In this document: positions 12,225 through 24,900 of the stretch, piece by piece
Layout: each line of letters begins with the position of its first letter
Position numbering within the stretch: the stretch's first letter is position 1
Source of the DNA: Glandiceps talaboti
Taxonomy: Eukaryota > Hemichordata > Enteropneusta > Spengelidae
Length of the DNA: 64,000 nt
Direction: 5' to 3'
NCBI RefSeq assembly: GCF_964340395.1
Contig: NC_135555.1
Span: 20,159,947 to 20,223,946, forward strand
Notes under the pieces: generated by a model
Told to the model about the DNA's origin: nothing
The model's input: only the letters and a program-made list of their open reading frames with translations
Database searches by the model: none
Made by a program: the position numbers and the translations under genes

Positions 12225-12640
12225 ATGTAAGCACCAGACTCATTCAAGCCATTTCGGAATATAAATGGACGCTATCTCCCTAAAAAACTAAAAGATTTTC
12301 ATTGTTTGAACCCTTGTTGCCATAACCCTGCACTCAATATAAGCATCAGACTCGAGCAATATCAATATCAGGGACTGTAGCTCCCTGCATAAAAACAAAA
12401 AAAATATCATTGTTGAACTCTTGTTGCCATAACCCAGCACTCAATATGAGCACTGAACTCAAACAAGCAATATCAGGGACTGTAGCGCCCTAAATAAAAA
12501 CAAAAGAATTTCATTGTTGAACTCTTGTTGCTATAACCCAGCACGCACCGAACTCAATCAAGCAATATCAGGGACTGTAGCTCCCGAAATACAAACAAAA
12601 GAATTTCATTGTTGAACTCTTGTTGCAACAAACCAGCACA
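12225..12640. repeat. Minisatellite of about 85-95 bp units next to the PIGM stop
   Basis: About four to five imperfect units carry AGCAATATCAGGGACTGTAG, a run of A-rich ACAAAA, CATTGTTGAACTCTTGTTGC and AACCCAGCAC. The array ends 20 bp before the PIGM stop codon, so on the minus strand it forms the start of the 3' untranslated region. Confidence 0.8.
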
Positions 12641-12659
12641 TAAAAATTCGCCTCTGCTG

Positions 12660-15600
12660 CTAAAATCCAAGGCTTGTTATCTTTTCATTCCGGAACAGCG
12701 GAAACATGAGATGACACCGGAAAAGTCTGACAAGGATCAGGATATTGATAGCAAAGAAGACTATCCCAGCAAGCCAGACATAAAGGAACGTATTTTGTCC
12801 TTCAAACTCCAGCAGATAGGCAGCATTTAACCAGATAGCCTGCAAAGTGAAAACAAGTTGAATGTAATATTCTTTCACTATTGCTCCATGGGTCTTAGCA
12901 GACATGAATGTGTATTAGATGAACACTGTATATTCATGACCATTTATCTCAAGGAATATAATATTCATGACTCCTAAGTGAAGACGAGAGTTCAAGTTTG
13001 CAATAGAATGAAGTTTATGTGACACATGCAATTATGAAATGACTCTCCAGAACCAAGAGTTTATGAAAACGGTTCCTGGAATGGTGTTCCCCTTTAAATA
13101 ATAGAATCACAAAAGTAAAATTAACTTAATCCCGTCAATTTATTGTAATTGAAAAATAACAGATTTTGAATTCATCACATTCCTCAGTAACATAGAAAAC
13201 ACTCCACATATGTACAGACAGACTGACAAACAGGCACAGCCAGGCAAACAGATTAACAGACATGCAGACAGACAGACAGAAAGACTCGCAGAAAAAATTC
13301 ATTGGTACGAAGCATACACAATATTGAAACCACAATATCATTTTTCTCTTGTATTATGCATTTTTATGACAGTAAATTTTCTTCCTGCAACAAACCAATG
13401 TTCCTGCCATTTTTTGTATTGACATGTATAATTGCTACTGTGAACCGTCCTATGGGAAGGGCCTGAACACCGCAATTTTCTCCTGAGAATTCATGCTCAG
13501 TGTCCAAATTTGTTTGTTGGCAAACAGGTGAGGATTCAACATCACCTGATGTTGAAAACTTTTGTACTGACAAATTTAAGTCATAACTTGCTGTTACTTT
13601 TTCATCATGTCAGTTTTTGACTTATGTTGGATAGCAAAGAGAAATATATGCACCATACCTGTCCAAGACCCCAGAGTCCAATAAGAAATATCCCACTTCT
13701 TATTCTCATCCTTAATGTTGGAAGTACCAGTGGTAGTAAACAGAGATACCATAGGAAATACTAAAACGAAAATAAAGTGTATGACGTGAATTCTAATATC
13801 CAATGAGAAGATTTTAATCCCATAATAGCATTATTTCGAAATGTTTTGCCACTGGCAGTGCACTTACACTATGTAGGTCATAATCACTTCCGCTTTGCAG
13901 TTATAGTCGTTCAAATAGATCACATCCCCAATATTGTGTGCCATGGCACATGATCCAGTGAAAGTATTTTCGGAAGACTGAGAGTTGATCATATGACCAC
14001 CGTCACAATATTGCTGAAGATAATTTCGTTTTGAAACACTGAATACAACTAATATTATCTCTACATATCATAAGATACATATTATGTTCTAAGACAAACT
14101 CACATATTTCAAAAGAAAGGCACTTGCTAAGCCTACCAGTCTAATTGAGAATGGGTATTGAAACTTTCAATTGACCAAAATTCACTTACCTGGGATGTAC
14201 ACACTTTGTTGAATGTGACAAACAAAAAGGTGTGCACAAAACAACAGAAGGCTATGTCCTGTCTGTACTTGAAGGAGGTTAAAATCAGGAGAACTAATTG
14301 TGGTACAAACACAGCTAATCCAAGAATCCAAGCATATTCCCATTCTGCATTCAGATACAGCATGTAGAAATAGACAGAGAAGTTGTGTCGAATGTCTTTT
14401 CTTGTGATATGGTACAGGTAAGTTTCTTCGATGGCTTTGAATCCATAACTGAAAGAAAGATACAATGAATACAGTTGAGTATTGTCAACTCAGCATCACA
14501 ATATTTATTGAATATGCTGTACCAATACGCATCAATTCTGCTACCTGAACATGTGATCATTTTGAATTGCATTCAGAAATATTGTGTTGCTCTCTGGAAT
14601 TATGGTACTTAATCTGCTCTCCAACCACATCAATGCACTCCCAACAACTGCAATAACAAGTCTCCTATACTAAAAGTGTCTTTATCAAAATTTTGAAGTA
14701 ATTGTCAAATTGTTAATTATTAGTAGAAAGTGAGTCACCTGAAATTCTAATGATAGAATTTTGGTTGCAAGGCCGTGATTGAATACTACCTGAGTGATAC
14801 AAAGATGTACACTACACATGATTTATGTCTGAGATATGTTACTCAATTATCTTAATAGGATCATCATCTGTTTACTTGTGAGGATTTTGATGCATAGAAG
14901 TTAGAACATTGCAGTCCTGACACTTTACACACATGTACTTCAAGTGGTCGTATGAATTAGGATTGGGTATTTACTTTATTTTTAATTTACAAAACAATTT
15001 TATCATGGCTTCCTACTTGAAAAATTAACGTGAAATGACATATGCCAAGTCCTTGTTTGTAACTCAATAAATTGAAAAACCATAATAAAGGTGTAAAATG
15101 TTTCTTATTGTAAGTACAATAACAAACTTTTTACACATTTGTTTAGCTTTTTGTAATGTATTGAGTTACAAACACAGACTTAGTCAAAGTTGTTTCACAT
15201 TGATTTTTCAAGTGGGAAGCCATGATAAAATTGTTTTATAAATTAAAAATAAAATACATACCCAATCCTCATTCATATGGCCACTTTCAGAACTGAAGAT
15301 TCTGTGTGCTCCACTATCAAGGATATTGTAAAATTGTGTGTGCTTTCTGAGACTAAGAATATCATCTCAATAATTCTTGGCAGGAAAATATAGCACAAAG
15401 TATTGCTGTACGGTACTTTATAAACAGACATCTCAATTCTTTGAATGCCTGCTCTGATAAGTACCATGGAGTAGTAACATTGGAAGTGAAATCGTCTTCT
15501 ATTTACCTCTATCTACATACAAAAGCTATTCAATAACTATCTTCCAGCTCCCAGTAAAACACACTTTAGCCCCCCCCCCCCCCCCCCCAAGAAAGAAGAA

Positions 15601-18567
15601 GTTGTTTCTTTTCAGCGCACACATTACTTAAATACCCCAGCATCGGTCTTTTTTTGTGTGTGTTTGTCCAGCCCATGCAGTCTGTAGATCTGTGGGGAAA
15701 CACAACAATAACCCTCCCTACTTCAGTGAAGCCACCTACAGAGCCAAATCATAAACAAGCAAATGCCATCTACCCCACATACACACTTGCTCTAAAGTAC
15801 TAAATAAAAAGAACAGTAATTGCCATAATAGTAGATTGAGTGACAAGTTTGTTGGCAATTAAATCTTTTTTTTTTTAAATTGCGTCGTCACACCATCTTA
15901 GACAAACTGTCCTGACCAGAAGCAATTCTTTCTATTTTTCTGTGGCCTCACACATCAAACGCCCATTCAGAGTCTCTTCAAATCTGTACTAGCTGTGACT
16001 GGGGTATTATTATTTTTTATCAGATAACCAACAATACATTGTTAAAATACCAATAATTACACATTGTACATGTCAATTAGAGGTCTAGTTTATCTATAAG
16101 TTGAAATAGTGATTCATTGGAGATGCTGATTTTTGGATGCAGACCCAAAAGTCTATTTTAATGGATTTATTGCAATGCACCATACTACAGGGTATGTGTA
16201 AAGCTACATGTACACACAAAATATTTACCCACAGGTGATTCAATACTGTGCAGGATGTGCTATATTTAAGTCATTATATCTAACATAACAGTTGCAAAAA
16301 ATGTTCCATCTGCAGCTAGTGTAGTTTTAATATTAATATTACAAAACGGTCCTTTCTTGTATATGTAAAGTCTCTCTAACTTTTTGTTTGATGGATAGGC
16401 AATCTAACAAAAATGGTGTTTATTCTTTGAATGCTTACATTACCATAATTTGCCAGAAAATTTGTGAGATCTTTGTTTAAAAATATTTTAGTTACAACAA
16501 AACCCTGAAATGTCATTGATGTACATGTATCAGTATTACAAAAAAGGATGCACATATTGCCTCCTCCCGTGATCAGAGAGATGGACAGACAGATTCAGCT
16601 ATGTGAAAGGGAGTCTACACTAACATATGACTTACCAATGGTACGTCAAAGCTGTTAATACCACAAACGTGATACTTGCGACCACCACAAACTCAATTCT
16701 TGATTTGTTGTACCACAGAGTTTTGACAAGAACACCGTGGCTGTCATCAAGACGTGGATTAAGATTCTTAGTTCCAGCCTTATTCTTTATAGTTTTACAT
16801 TTATAGTCAGAATCAAGTAACATATACATAGGTAGGCTGTATGTTATAGGATATATCTTCATATGTACAGCTAAGCCCAGCAGGAATGCAGCTGTTTTTG
16901 TTTTCCTTGTCATCAGGGCCTGTAAACACAACAGCACCAGCAGTGCCATGATAGACTCGGCATTTCCACGACTGGATACCGCCATCGGAAGTGGATTGAA
17001 TAACCAGAAGAGGGATGAAATGTGGGAGATGTACTCTGGGCATTGTCTTAGTCTGAGAAGTTTATAGATCAGGTAACCGCTGGCAACGTCACACAGGACG
17101 AAGATCATCTTCCCAAATATTGGCAGGATGTAAATGTTTGGAATCAGTAACCATGCCAACAGTGGAGTGTATCGATAAGTTGCTCTCTCATATGGAGATT
17201 CACCCTGTAAATAAAAAAGAAAAAAAAATAATTAAAAAATAATAAATGATAAAAAAAATAATACAATCATTTTTATTTTGTTAAATGTATACTAATGTAC
17301 TTCAAAGTCTACTAATGAGAGCTGAGGTAACAGTTATACATTGAAATATGGCAATACATGTATTGCCAAGATGTCATGTTTACACTGCTTGAAATTAATT
17401 TTTTTTCTTTGGTAGTCACTTTAAGAAAGTGGTAACCCAAGGATGACATGTAACCAGCAGTTTTATATTCCTGTTCCCTTATTTGAAAATGTTGTTATTA
17501 AAATACTTTTATTTCTGTAAATCTTCCATCCTTTAAATCATTGCATAATCAATGGTACATTGTAGCCAAATAGAGTTTTTTGTTGAAAATAGAAAAGATA
17601 GCCTACAGCATACAGTGCAGAAATGGGAAAACTTTGATCGTTGAATTATCCAACGTAATTATAAGTTACTTCCTTTTTGTGCATTTTGTTTTGTGTTGTA
17701 ATCATTTGCTTCTCCTTGAATCAAAATAAATTCTTTTAGAAACAAATAAAAAAAAATTTGACATGATTTAATACAAAAAAAATACGAAAATTTATTTTGA
17801 AATGCACAAATGGTTGCCAAATTTGTCTGCGATTTGAACATCGACAGATTGTAACCAATGCACATGTACATGTGTTTTTAGGGTCACAGACGATAACAGC
17901 TGTGGGACCCCCACCCCACCCCATCTCAATCCACAATACAATGCACAAATAATTCTCAGATTTACATGTACATTATCAAAGGTACAATTATTTTAATACT
18001 ATCATGCAGGAGTTCGTGAAAGATTGTGTGTGGCATCATAATTGTGGCATATCAATCGTGTACTGAAATGACCCGAGTTGATTGTAACTATATAAGTGAA
18101 CAAAATCATTGATAATGATATTAAATTTGATTTTAAAAAAAATAACCATATATTGGATGCATCTACTGCATATAACTCTGGACATATACGCTCCGAGGAC
18201 TCCGACACGTCTTATATGATCAAGAGGTGTCGGTGTCATCGAATGGCATATGTCCTGAGCTAGAAAAACATGAAAAATCCTGGAGCAAAAAGATGAGACG
18301 AGAAATATTTTTTAGTTTAGAAATACTCCCCGGTTCTTCTATGGATTAATGGCTCACACACTTTCAAATGTGGACGATAATTTGACGTATCTCCGAAAAT
18401 ATGAACGATTCACCAACCTGTGTGATGTACCTTGCAGCGTCCGTAAAGACGTGATAATCAACGTCTGTGTAAGGGACCAACATTGCCCGGTCTTGCCATT
18501 CCCCGTACAGGACGAGAGCGAAACGGGTGACAAGTGCGATACAAAGCGAGTTCTCAAAACTCCACAT
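12660..18567 (-). CDS. PIGM: GPI mannosyltransferase 1 (PIG-M)
   Basis: Catalytic subunit that adds the first mannose to GlcN-(acyl)PI from dolichol-phosphate-mannose in the ER lumen, known to work with PIGX. Five exons join in phase: 18567-18418, 17204-16636, 14448-14190, 13760-13659, 12839-12660, all with GT..AG borders, giving 419 aa (human 423). Exon 1 carries the catalytic DXD in [15 protein letters not shown]. Exon 2 starts [18 protein letters not shown] and holds [15 protein letters not shown] and HMKIYPITY. Exon 3 holds [11 protein letters not shown] and TFNKVCTSQ. Exon 4 starts [14 protein letters not shown]. Exon 5 holds [15 protein letters not shown] and the stop. Many hydrophobic segments fit the multi-pass family. 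I chose the ATG at 18567 because it gives the family length; an in-frame ATG at 18687 would add 40 residues. It diverges from the UBE2Q-like gene. The mammalian gene is intronless, so the intron-split form is notable. Confidence 0.95.
14942..15286. mobile_element. Fold-back element family A, copy 1 (PIGM intron 2)
   Basis: Nearly full-length palindrome. The left end AAGTGGTCGTATGAATTAGG pairs with the right end, whose reverse complement is AAGTGGCCATATGAATGAGG. Both arms carry ATTGGGTAT, TATCATGGCTTCC.ACTTGA and TTTGTAACTCAATA. The loop is near TGTAAGTACAATAACAAAC. Non-coding, MITE-like. Confidence 0.8.
15560..15592. repeat. Poly-C tract
   Basis: About 18 consecutive C bases, in PIGM intron 2. 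One of many long G/C homopolymers in the window. Confidence 0.9.
16005..16200 (+). repeat. Dispersed repeat, copy 1 (PIGM intron 2)
   Basis: Words TTGTTAAAATACCAAT, ACATTGTACA, GATTTTTGG.TG..GACCC and GGATTTATTG recur in the same order at 27360-27545. Non-coding; no terminal repeats seen. Confidence 0.5.
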
Positions 18568-18929
18568 CCTGGACACTGACGAATACAAATCAAGTGACTC
18601 TATCGCACGTCCCTTGTAGATTAGATAGTTAAAATATTCAAAGTTTAGCCTAAAATGCAAAAACAATTTGGACCAGACGTCTAACACGGTGCTTCATATG
18701 GAAGCTGCCATCTTTTTCTTTGAAATGCAAGCTGATTGGTCAAACATATGAACTCTCGCGCACAGTGAGATCTACCGAGACTTCTCCGTTAGCTGAAACA
18801 AAACACTTCCTGGTTTCGCAAACAGGTGAAATAATACACTCCACTCTCTGCTTGTCACTTTTGAAACGTGATAATCTCTACTGGCGGTTGACACAACATT
18901 CACGTGGAAGGACGATATTTAAAGTCATC
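18568..18929. promoter_or_regulatory. Shared divergent promoter of PIGM and the UBE2Q-like gene
   Basis: Only 362 bp separate the two start codons. The interval holds GCTGCCATCTT at 18704-18714, which on the minus strand is AAGATGGCAGC, close to the YY1 core promoter motif. It also holds an ETS-like CACTTCCTGG at about 18806. No TATA box is evident. A bidirectional housekeeping-type promoter is inferred from layout and motifs. Confidence 0.7.
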
Positions 18930-21900
18930 ATGGATTTCGCAAGTCAGAAGAAAACAGCAGAGGATTGGGCAGGTGCAACATCGTTTCAACTTGTATTAGC
19001 TGACGACAGCGAACAACGTTTAGTATTTTCGTCCGGAGATGTTTCATTTTTCGTCGTCTGTCCTGAACCAGGACAGAAATCGTTTGTAAGTTTTCATTAA
19101 AGTCATAAATTGTACTGAATATAGATCTTTTGCTGAATAGAAGGCCCGGAGAGAAGGGTATCCAGATCGCGCAATATCATAGCTATCTTATGTCTTCCGG
19201 CATATAAATTCTAATTTATAATTTATACATATATACTAATATAGTTCCTTGTATATAGTAGTGTACAACAGTTTGGACTGACAGGACTTCTAATAGTACT
19301 CGATTCTTACATTGTTCGAATTACAAATGAGATATTTTCAGAATCTAGTCCCGACTTGCAAACAGGACTTTATTCCTAATAAATGAACTTGAAGTTATTG
19401 TGTATGTATCCATAGACCCTAGGGTCTATGATGTATCTGACAAATAGGTCCCACACAAAAAGTGGTCAGAGACGACAGGTAGCAAAGGTATTGATGTGAC
19501 TTTCTTCCTTGTACCTTTACTGTGTACTCAGGAGTCAAGTAGAAATACACTATGCTATGTGACACCCTGGCAGACAGACAGACAGACAGACACTCACATG
19601 CACGCAAATACATGCATGTCAGTATGCATATATAGTCAATGACATGCACACACATGCATTGCATACATGTGCATACATACATCCATCCATCCATACATAC
19701 ATACATACATACATACATACATACATACATACATACATACACACATGCATACATGTACATACATACATACATACATACATACATACATACATACATACAT
19801 ACATACATACATACATACATACATACATCCATCCATACACACACACACACACACACACACATTGATTAATTCCGTGCTATTTTCAATGTCTTTGTTTTTA
19901 AAATATATGGAAAAAGAAACTTAAGCCCTCCATGGTAAGTTCAGCTGATTTATCATGCATTGATCTAGAATGATTTGATGTAGTTTTATTCACATTGGAT
20001 GTTTTGTTTGTTTATTTTTACCAGCATGTATGGAGTGATAATGAAGTATGTTTAGTATACCTGACTGAGGTCCAGGATTATATTTCCTCCTGTGGAGAGA
20101 AGACATTGAAAGAAGTACTTGATAAAACAGCCAAGTCACTAAGACCAGTAAGAACTCACTTTTCAGTGTAATATTTGCTTTGGAAATTCTTTCTCATCAT
20201 AAAACTTTGAAATGATGGATTGTTCAGCCAATTAGAAATGACAACAATGTTGAAATGATCAAAGAAATATCAGTAGTGAAGCATCTCTCACTTCAATTTT
20301 TAAATCTTCCATCTTGCAAATATGTCTCTTAGATTTTACATGTAGGTTTTTGGGGAATATTTACCCAGACCATTTAATCTACAGATTGAGTTTGCTGATC
20401 ATACATACATCAGAAATTACAACATTTGAATGAGTTGAAAATAAAGACAGACATTTTTTTAAAAGATATTTACATTTCAAAGCTATAATCATTAGTGTTT
20501 TTAATTGGCACAAGATAACTTTAAACTTGATGGAATTAACTCATCTGACATTGTTACAATAGTTGATAGCGTATGGATAGTGTGATAGGTTTCCTTTAAC
20601 CTCTTACTATAAGAATACAACTTTAGAGTGGGGAAATGTAATTTAGCAATTGCCTGCACCAGATCTCTCTCCCACAGAAGTGTATTCTTGGTAATACTAG
20701 TACTTTACATCCAGAATTGCATGTAGCATGATCCTCGTGACAGGTTTGCATGTCTCAAGCAACTGATACATCTTAAACTATGAAGAATGGTCATTTGTGT
20801 ATTGACACAAATATTTTACTTGCGCAAATGGGCAGCCGCAAGTGAGAATGAAAATCTACTTGCCCAGCAGTATATTTAACTTGCCCCGAGCAAGCAGACA
20901 ACCATTAATTTTGAGCTTTACTCATAAACCAGTTTTTTCGTGACTTTAAAGAAATGTGCTGTGTGACTTTCGGTGCAGATGATTTGGGATTATGTTCCCC
21001 CCAGACTATTGTGTGGGTGGTCTCGTAGTAGAGCCCCCATTAGTGAGAGTCTGGGTAACCAAGACTACATATAGGTTCATTACCATGTTTGCTTTAACTT
21101 TAATAATCAGTATGCCAAAATGTGGGGATGCAACACACAAAATTATTCAATACCATTGTCCATTGTAGGTATTATGCCAAGCATCAAATGACAGTGATGA
21201 TGAAGGCATGGAAGATGATGATGAAGATGTTGATTATGAAGATGATGACATGGATGGTGATGATGATTATTATGCTATGGATGATGAGGACTGTGCAACA
21301 GCAGCTGTTACGGAGGAAAAACATGACAGGTGATTCTATATTACACACTATGTAGATTGACCCATACATGTATATTATTACATTATGTATCACAGATTGC
21401 TTGCAATGATGCGTGCAAATACTAGTGGTGTTTGCACTGCAGTACAGAATACCGAAAACATTATTGCATACATGCATGCAAATGATATGCAAATGAGGAC
21501 ATGGTCATTCACTACACATGAAATCGCACTGTGCAATTCTTATGATTTTTATGGAAATTCACCGTTTCAGATAAACATATGTAATGATAAATAATGGAAC
21601 CCCATGCGACGTGATTTCCAGTGTGGGTACTCAGGGGTATTTGCACTTGTGCCTGCAGTGTTTTCTACTGCACTTTCCCTCGCTACACTCGTGAAAGTCA
21701 AGACGTAGAGAACACTGCAAGCATTCATGCAAATACCCTGAGTATGCCATACTTGCACTCACACGTCATGGGGTTCTGTCATATTATTACCCTGTCAAAC
21801 GTTGCTACTAGGAATTGTAGTTGTAATTATATTTTACTACTTACCATGCCGGACTCAGTGCATGTTGTTGGTTGTTCACTCACCCATATGAGAGGAGAGA

Positions 21901-24900
21901 TTCAATATCTCTTTTTGAAAACTTAATTTTCAGATTTTTGTACATGAGTTAATCACTGCAGTGTTCATTCATTGTAGATTATACCATGCACAAGCCAAGG
22001 TGAACAAAAGGTCGTTCTATGTCATGATAACAACTGTCTACATCACTGGTTCTGCTGTGTTCAAAATATAACTCAAACATTCAAAATTGCCATTACTTTC
22101 TCCGATTTTTCTTTGATATTACTGGCACTGGTATAAGTATGTTATTCTCCAATATTTTTCTTCCGTCAACTGTAAAATATTCATGCCCTAAGGGTTTTGT
22201 CACTACTTGTCTTGCACCTTGTAGTGACAATGCCTCCTTAGGTCACTCATACATGTAGTTTCTTTGGCTGAGCAAAGAATAATATTGGCAAATAACATCT
22301 AAATATACAAATCATGGTAATTCTAAATTATACCGGGGAATTTAACCATATTTGTAGCTTCCTACAAATGTGTGTTTATTATAGTCAGTCAGTCAGTCAG
22401 TCAGTCAGTCAAGTCAGTCAGTCAGTCAGTCAGTCAGTCAGTCAGTCAAGTCAGTCAGTCAGTCAAGTCATTCAGTCAATCCACTGTTCTGTGGACTTGC
22501 TAAGGAAGAAGTTACCATATTTGTGTCCAAGTCATGTTATGACTTACATAAGTGGCATTCTGAATGTCACCAAAACCAATCTGTACTTACTGGACCTTTT
22601 CTTTGTTTGTTTGTTTGTTTGTTTATTTGTTTGTTTGTTTGTTTGTTTGTTTGTTTGTTTGTTTCATTCAAGACAACTGTACTACTGCTTACTTACCAAT
22701 CTGTACTTATTAGACCCTTTTTCTGTTTGTTTTGTTTCAGTCAAGATGAATCGATGACTGCAGAGGATTTCTTTACAGGAGATGGAAGTGCTGTAGCAGT
22801 TCACAGACTTGTAACAGGTCAGAGTAAAGACATATTGACACACAGTCAAATTTATAGCTGTTGATAACGATCAATGTTGAAGTCTTTCTGTTGTAATTGT
22901 ATACAAAAAAGGACTTGAATTTCATGCTAATTTTACCCCTGCGAAGTCTTTTTGTGTGTGTGAAAACAGTATATTTGAACATGTACACTGAAATATTTTC
23001 TAGAAAACAAAAATTTTCTTTGATTTTAATGATTATCAACCTGGACTTATTTCTATGCCTGTTACAGTAGATATTGTTTTCTAACCAATCAGCAAGAACT
23101 TCATGTCTGCTGGTTTTGTGACTATATTCCAACCAATCAAGATCAGTGTTCTATCAGTACCAATAGCTTCCAACCAGCTTTGTATTTGCTACAATGGATC
23201 TAAATCCTACCAATCAGTATGAAGTTTGTCTATGCCATGATGGCTGGTACCTCCAACCAATCAGGATTCAATTATTCATACCCCTAGCAAACTACAGGCT
23301 TTAGTCTTTACCTAAACAGGGAGGGCAACATACAATGTACCAAAAGTGCATATAAATTGAAACACTTGATGAGATCTATGTCCTTTCAGTCAATTTGTGA
23401 CTCAAGTTCAGAAATTTATTTTAGTAGTACATGTGAAGAGTAGGTAGGTTAGTGTTCATAAGTTAGTCTAAATTGTTGACTATAGCTAAAGTAAGTAGTA
23501 AAACCCACAGTCATATTTGATAGGTAATTTACTTTGATTATAGTGGTTAGAATTTCTGTCATTTCACCCTTTCAGAATACTCCAATGATGGAATGTTAAA
23601 ATGACCATATGTATGAGATTGAGTATTTATTTTGGATTTTTATTCTATAAAACAATTTTATCATGGCTTCCCACTTGAAAAGTCAACATCTGCCAAGTCC
23701 TTGTTTGTAATTCAATAAATTGCAGAAGATCAATAATTATGTAACTTGTTTGTTATTGTATTTTCAATAACAAACTTTTTACACATATTTTAGCTTTTTG
23801 CACTGTATTGAGTGACAAACACCAACTTAGTCTGTGTTCTTTCATATTGATTTTTCAAGTAGGAAGCCATGAAAACATTGTTTTATAAATTCAAAATTCA
23901 AAATAGATGCCCAATCCTCATCCATATGGTCACTTCAACTTCAAGCTGCAGAATGTTATGATCTTCAACATTTTGCAATGCATGAATATGAGCACCTGCG
24001 AAACTTTTTGCGTCCAGTACAACAGCGCCACCTAGAGTCCATTTATATATAACTGCTGGGCAGGCAATGAACACAGCTTTCATGCATGTTATTTCCTATG
24101 TCAATGTTTACTTTTCAGATCTTAAACTGTTAAAAAAATCTGAGGGTAAATTTGGAGTTGAAGGCAACCCAAGAGGGGATAATCTTTTTATTTGGGTAAG
24201 GAATTTGTAGTTTTTTCATTGTTTTAATGGTTTCTTTGATTCTTCAAACTGCAGCTATGGTGTGAAGACATTTCAATTTCACTGATATGGAAGTAACTAC
24301 ACATTGCATAAATGAGTCCAGATTCCCAAATGTTCCTGTTTATATGTTTGTATCTTTTGTCGCATTAAAGTTATAACTAGTAAAAAAAGCTACAGTAACT
24401 GTCCTGATCGATGCACTACACACCATTTACATCATGGAGTACAGAATTATTTGTCTTATTACAGCGCCCTCACACAACTACCTTTGTTTCTAACCTTGTA
24501 CAGAGTTTAGTCATTACACTCTCTATGGAGCGTCCTTTGTTTTTTTCATTACTGAGTTTGTTGATATTGCATTTCACACCTTACCAAAAACTGCAGCAAG
24601 GTGGTCATTTGAACAGCGCCCTCATACAGTTCCTTTTGTTTTTTATTGCATACTATATCTACTGAACTGGCGTGATAAACAAACAGAACCAAACCATTCA
24701 GTTTACTTAGTGTCTTTTCTATACTTCATAGTTGTGACAAATATCCAGGCAGTTGTCTATATTTTTAAGGTTCTTATCACATCATTTGACAACACTTATA
24801 CTACATTTTCCGAAACCAGGGTACACTTTTTCTGCTGACGCAACAAAAAACGACACTCTTGCAACGGCCTCTTGACAGGGAGGCTTCTTGAAAAATGACG

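Noticed and set aside
18568-18687. Upstream ATG at 18687 as the PIGM start
   Set aside because: It would add 40 residues absent from the family; the ATG at 18567 gives 419 aa, close to the 423 aa of human PIGM.
19419-19924. Long frames of repeating YVCM or YIHT
   Set aside because: Translations of the CATA/GTAT microsatellite; the same occurs at 7068, 44570, 45484, 46866 and 49436.
24411-24665. 84-codon plus frame in UBE2Q intron 5
   Set aside because: No splice phase fits the UBE2Q reading frame; it spans a local duplicated word (ACAGCGCCCTCA) and has no domain.
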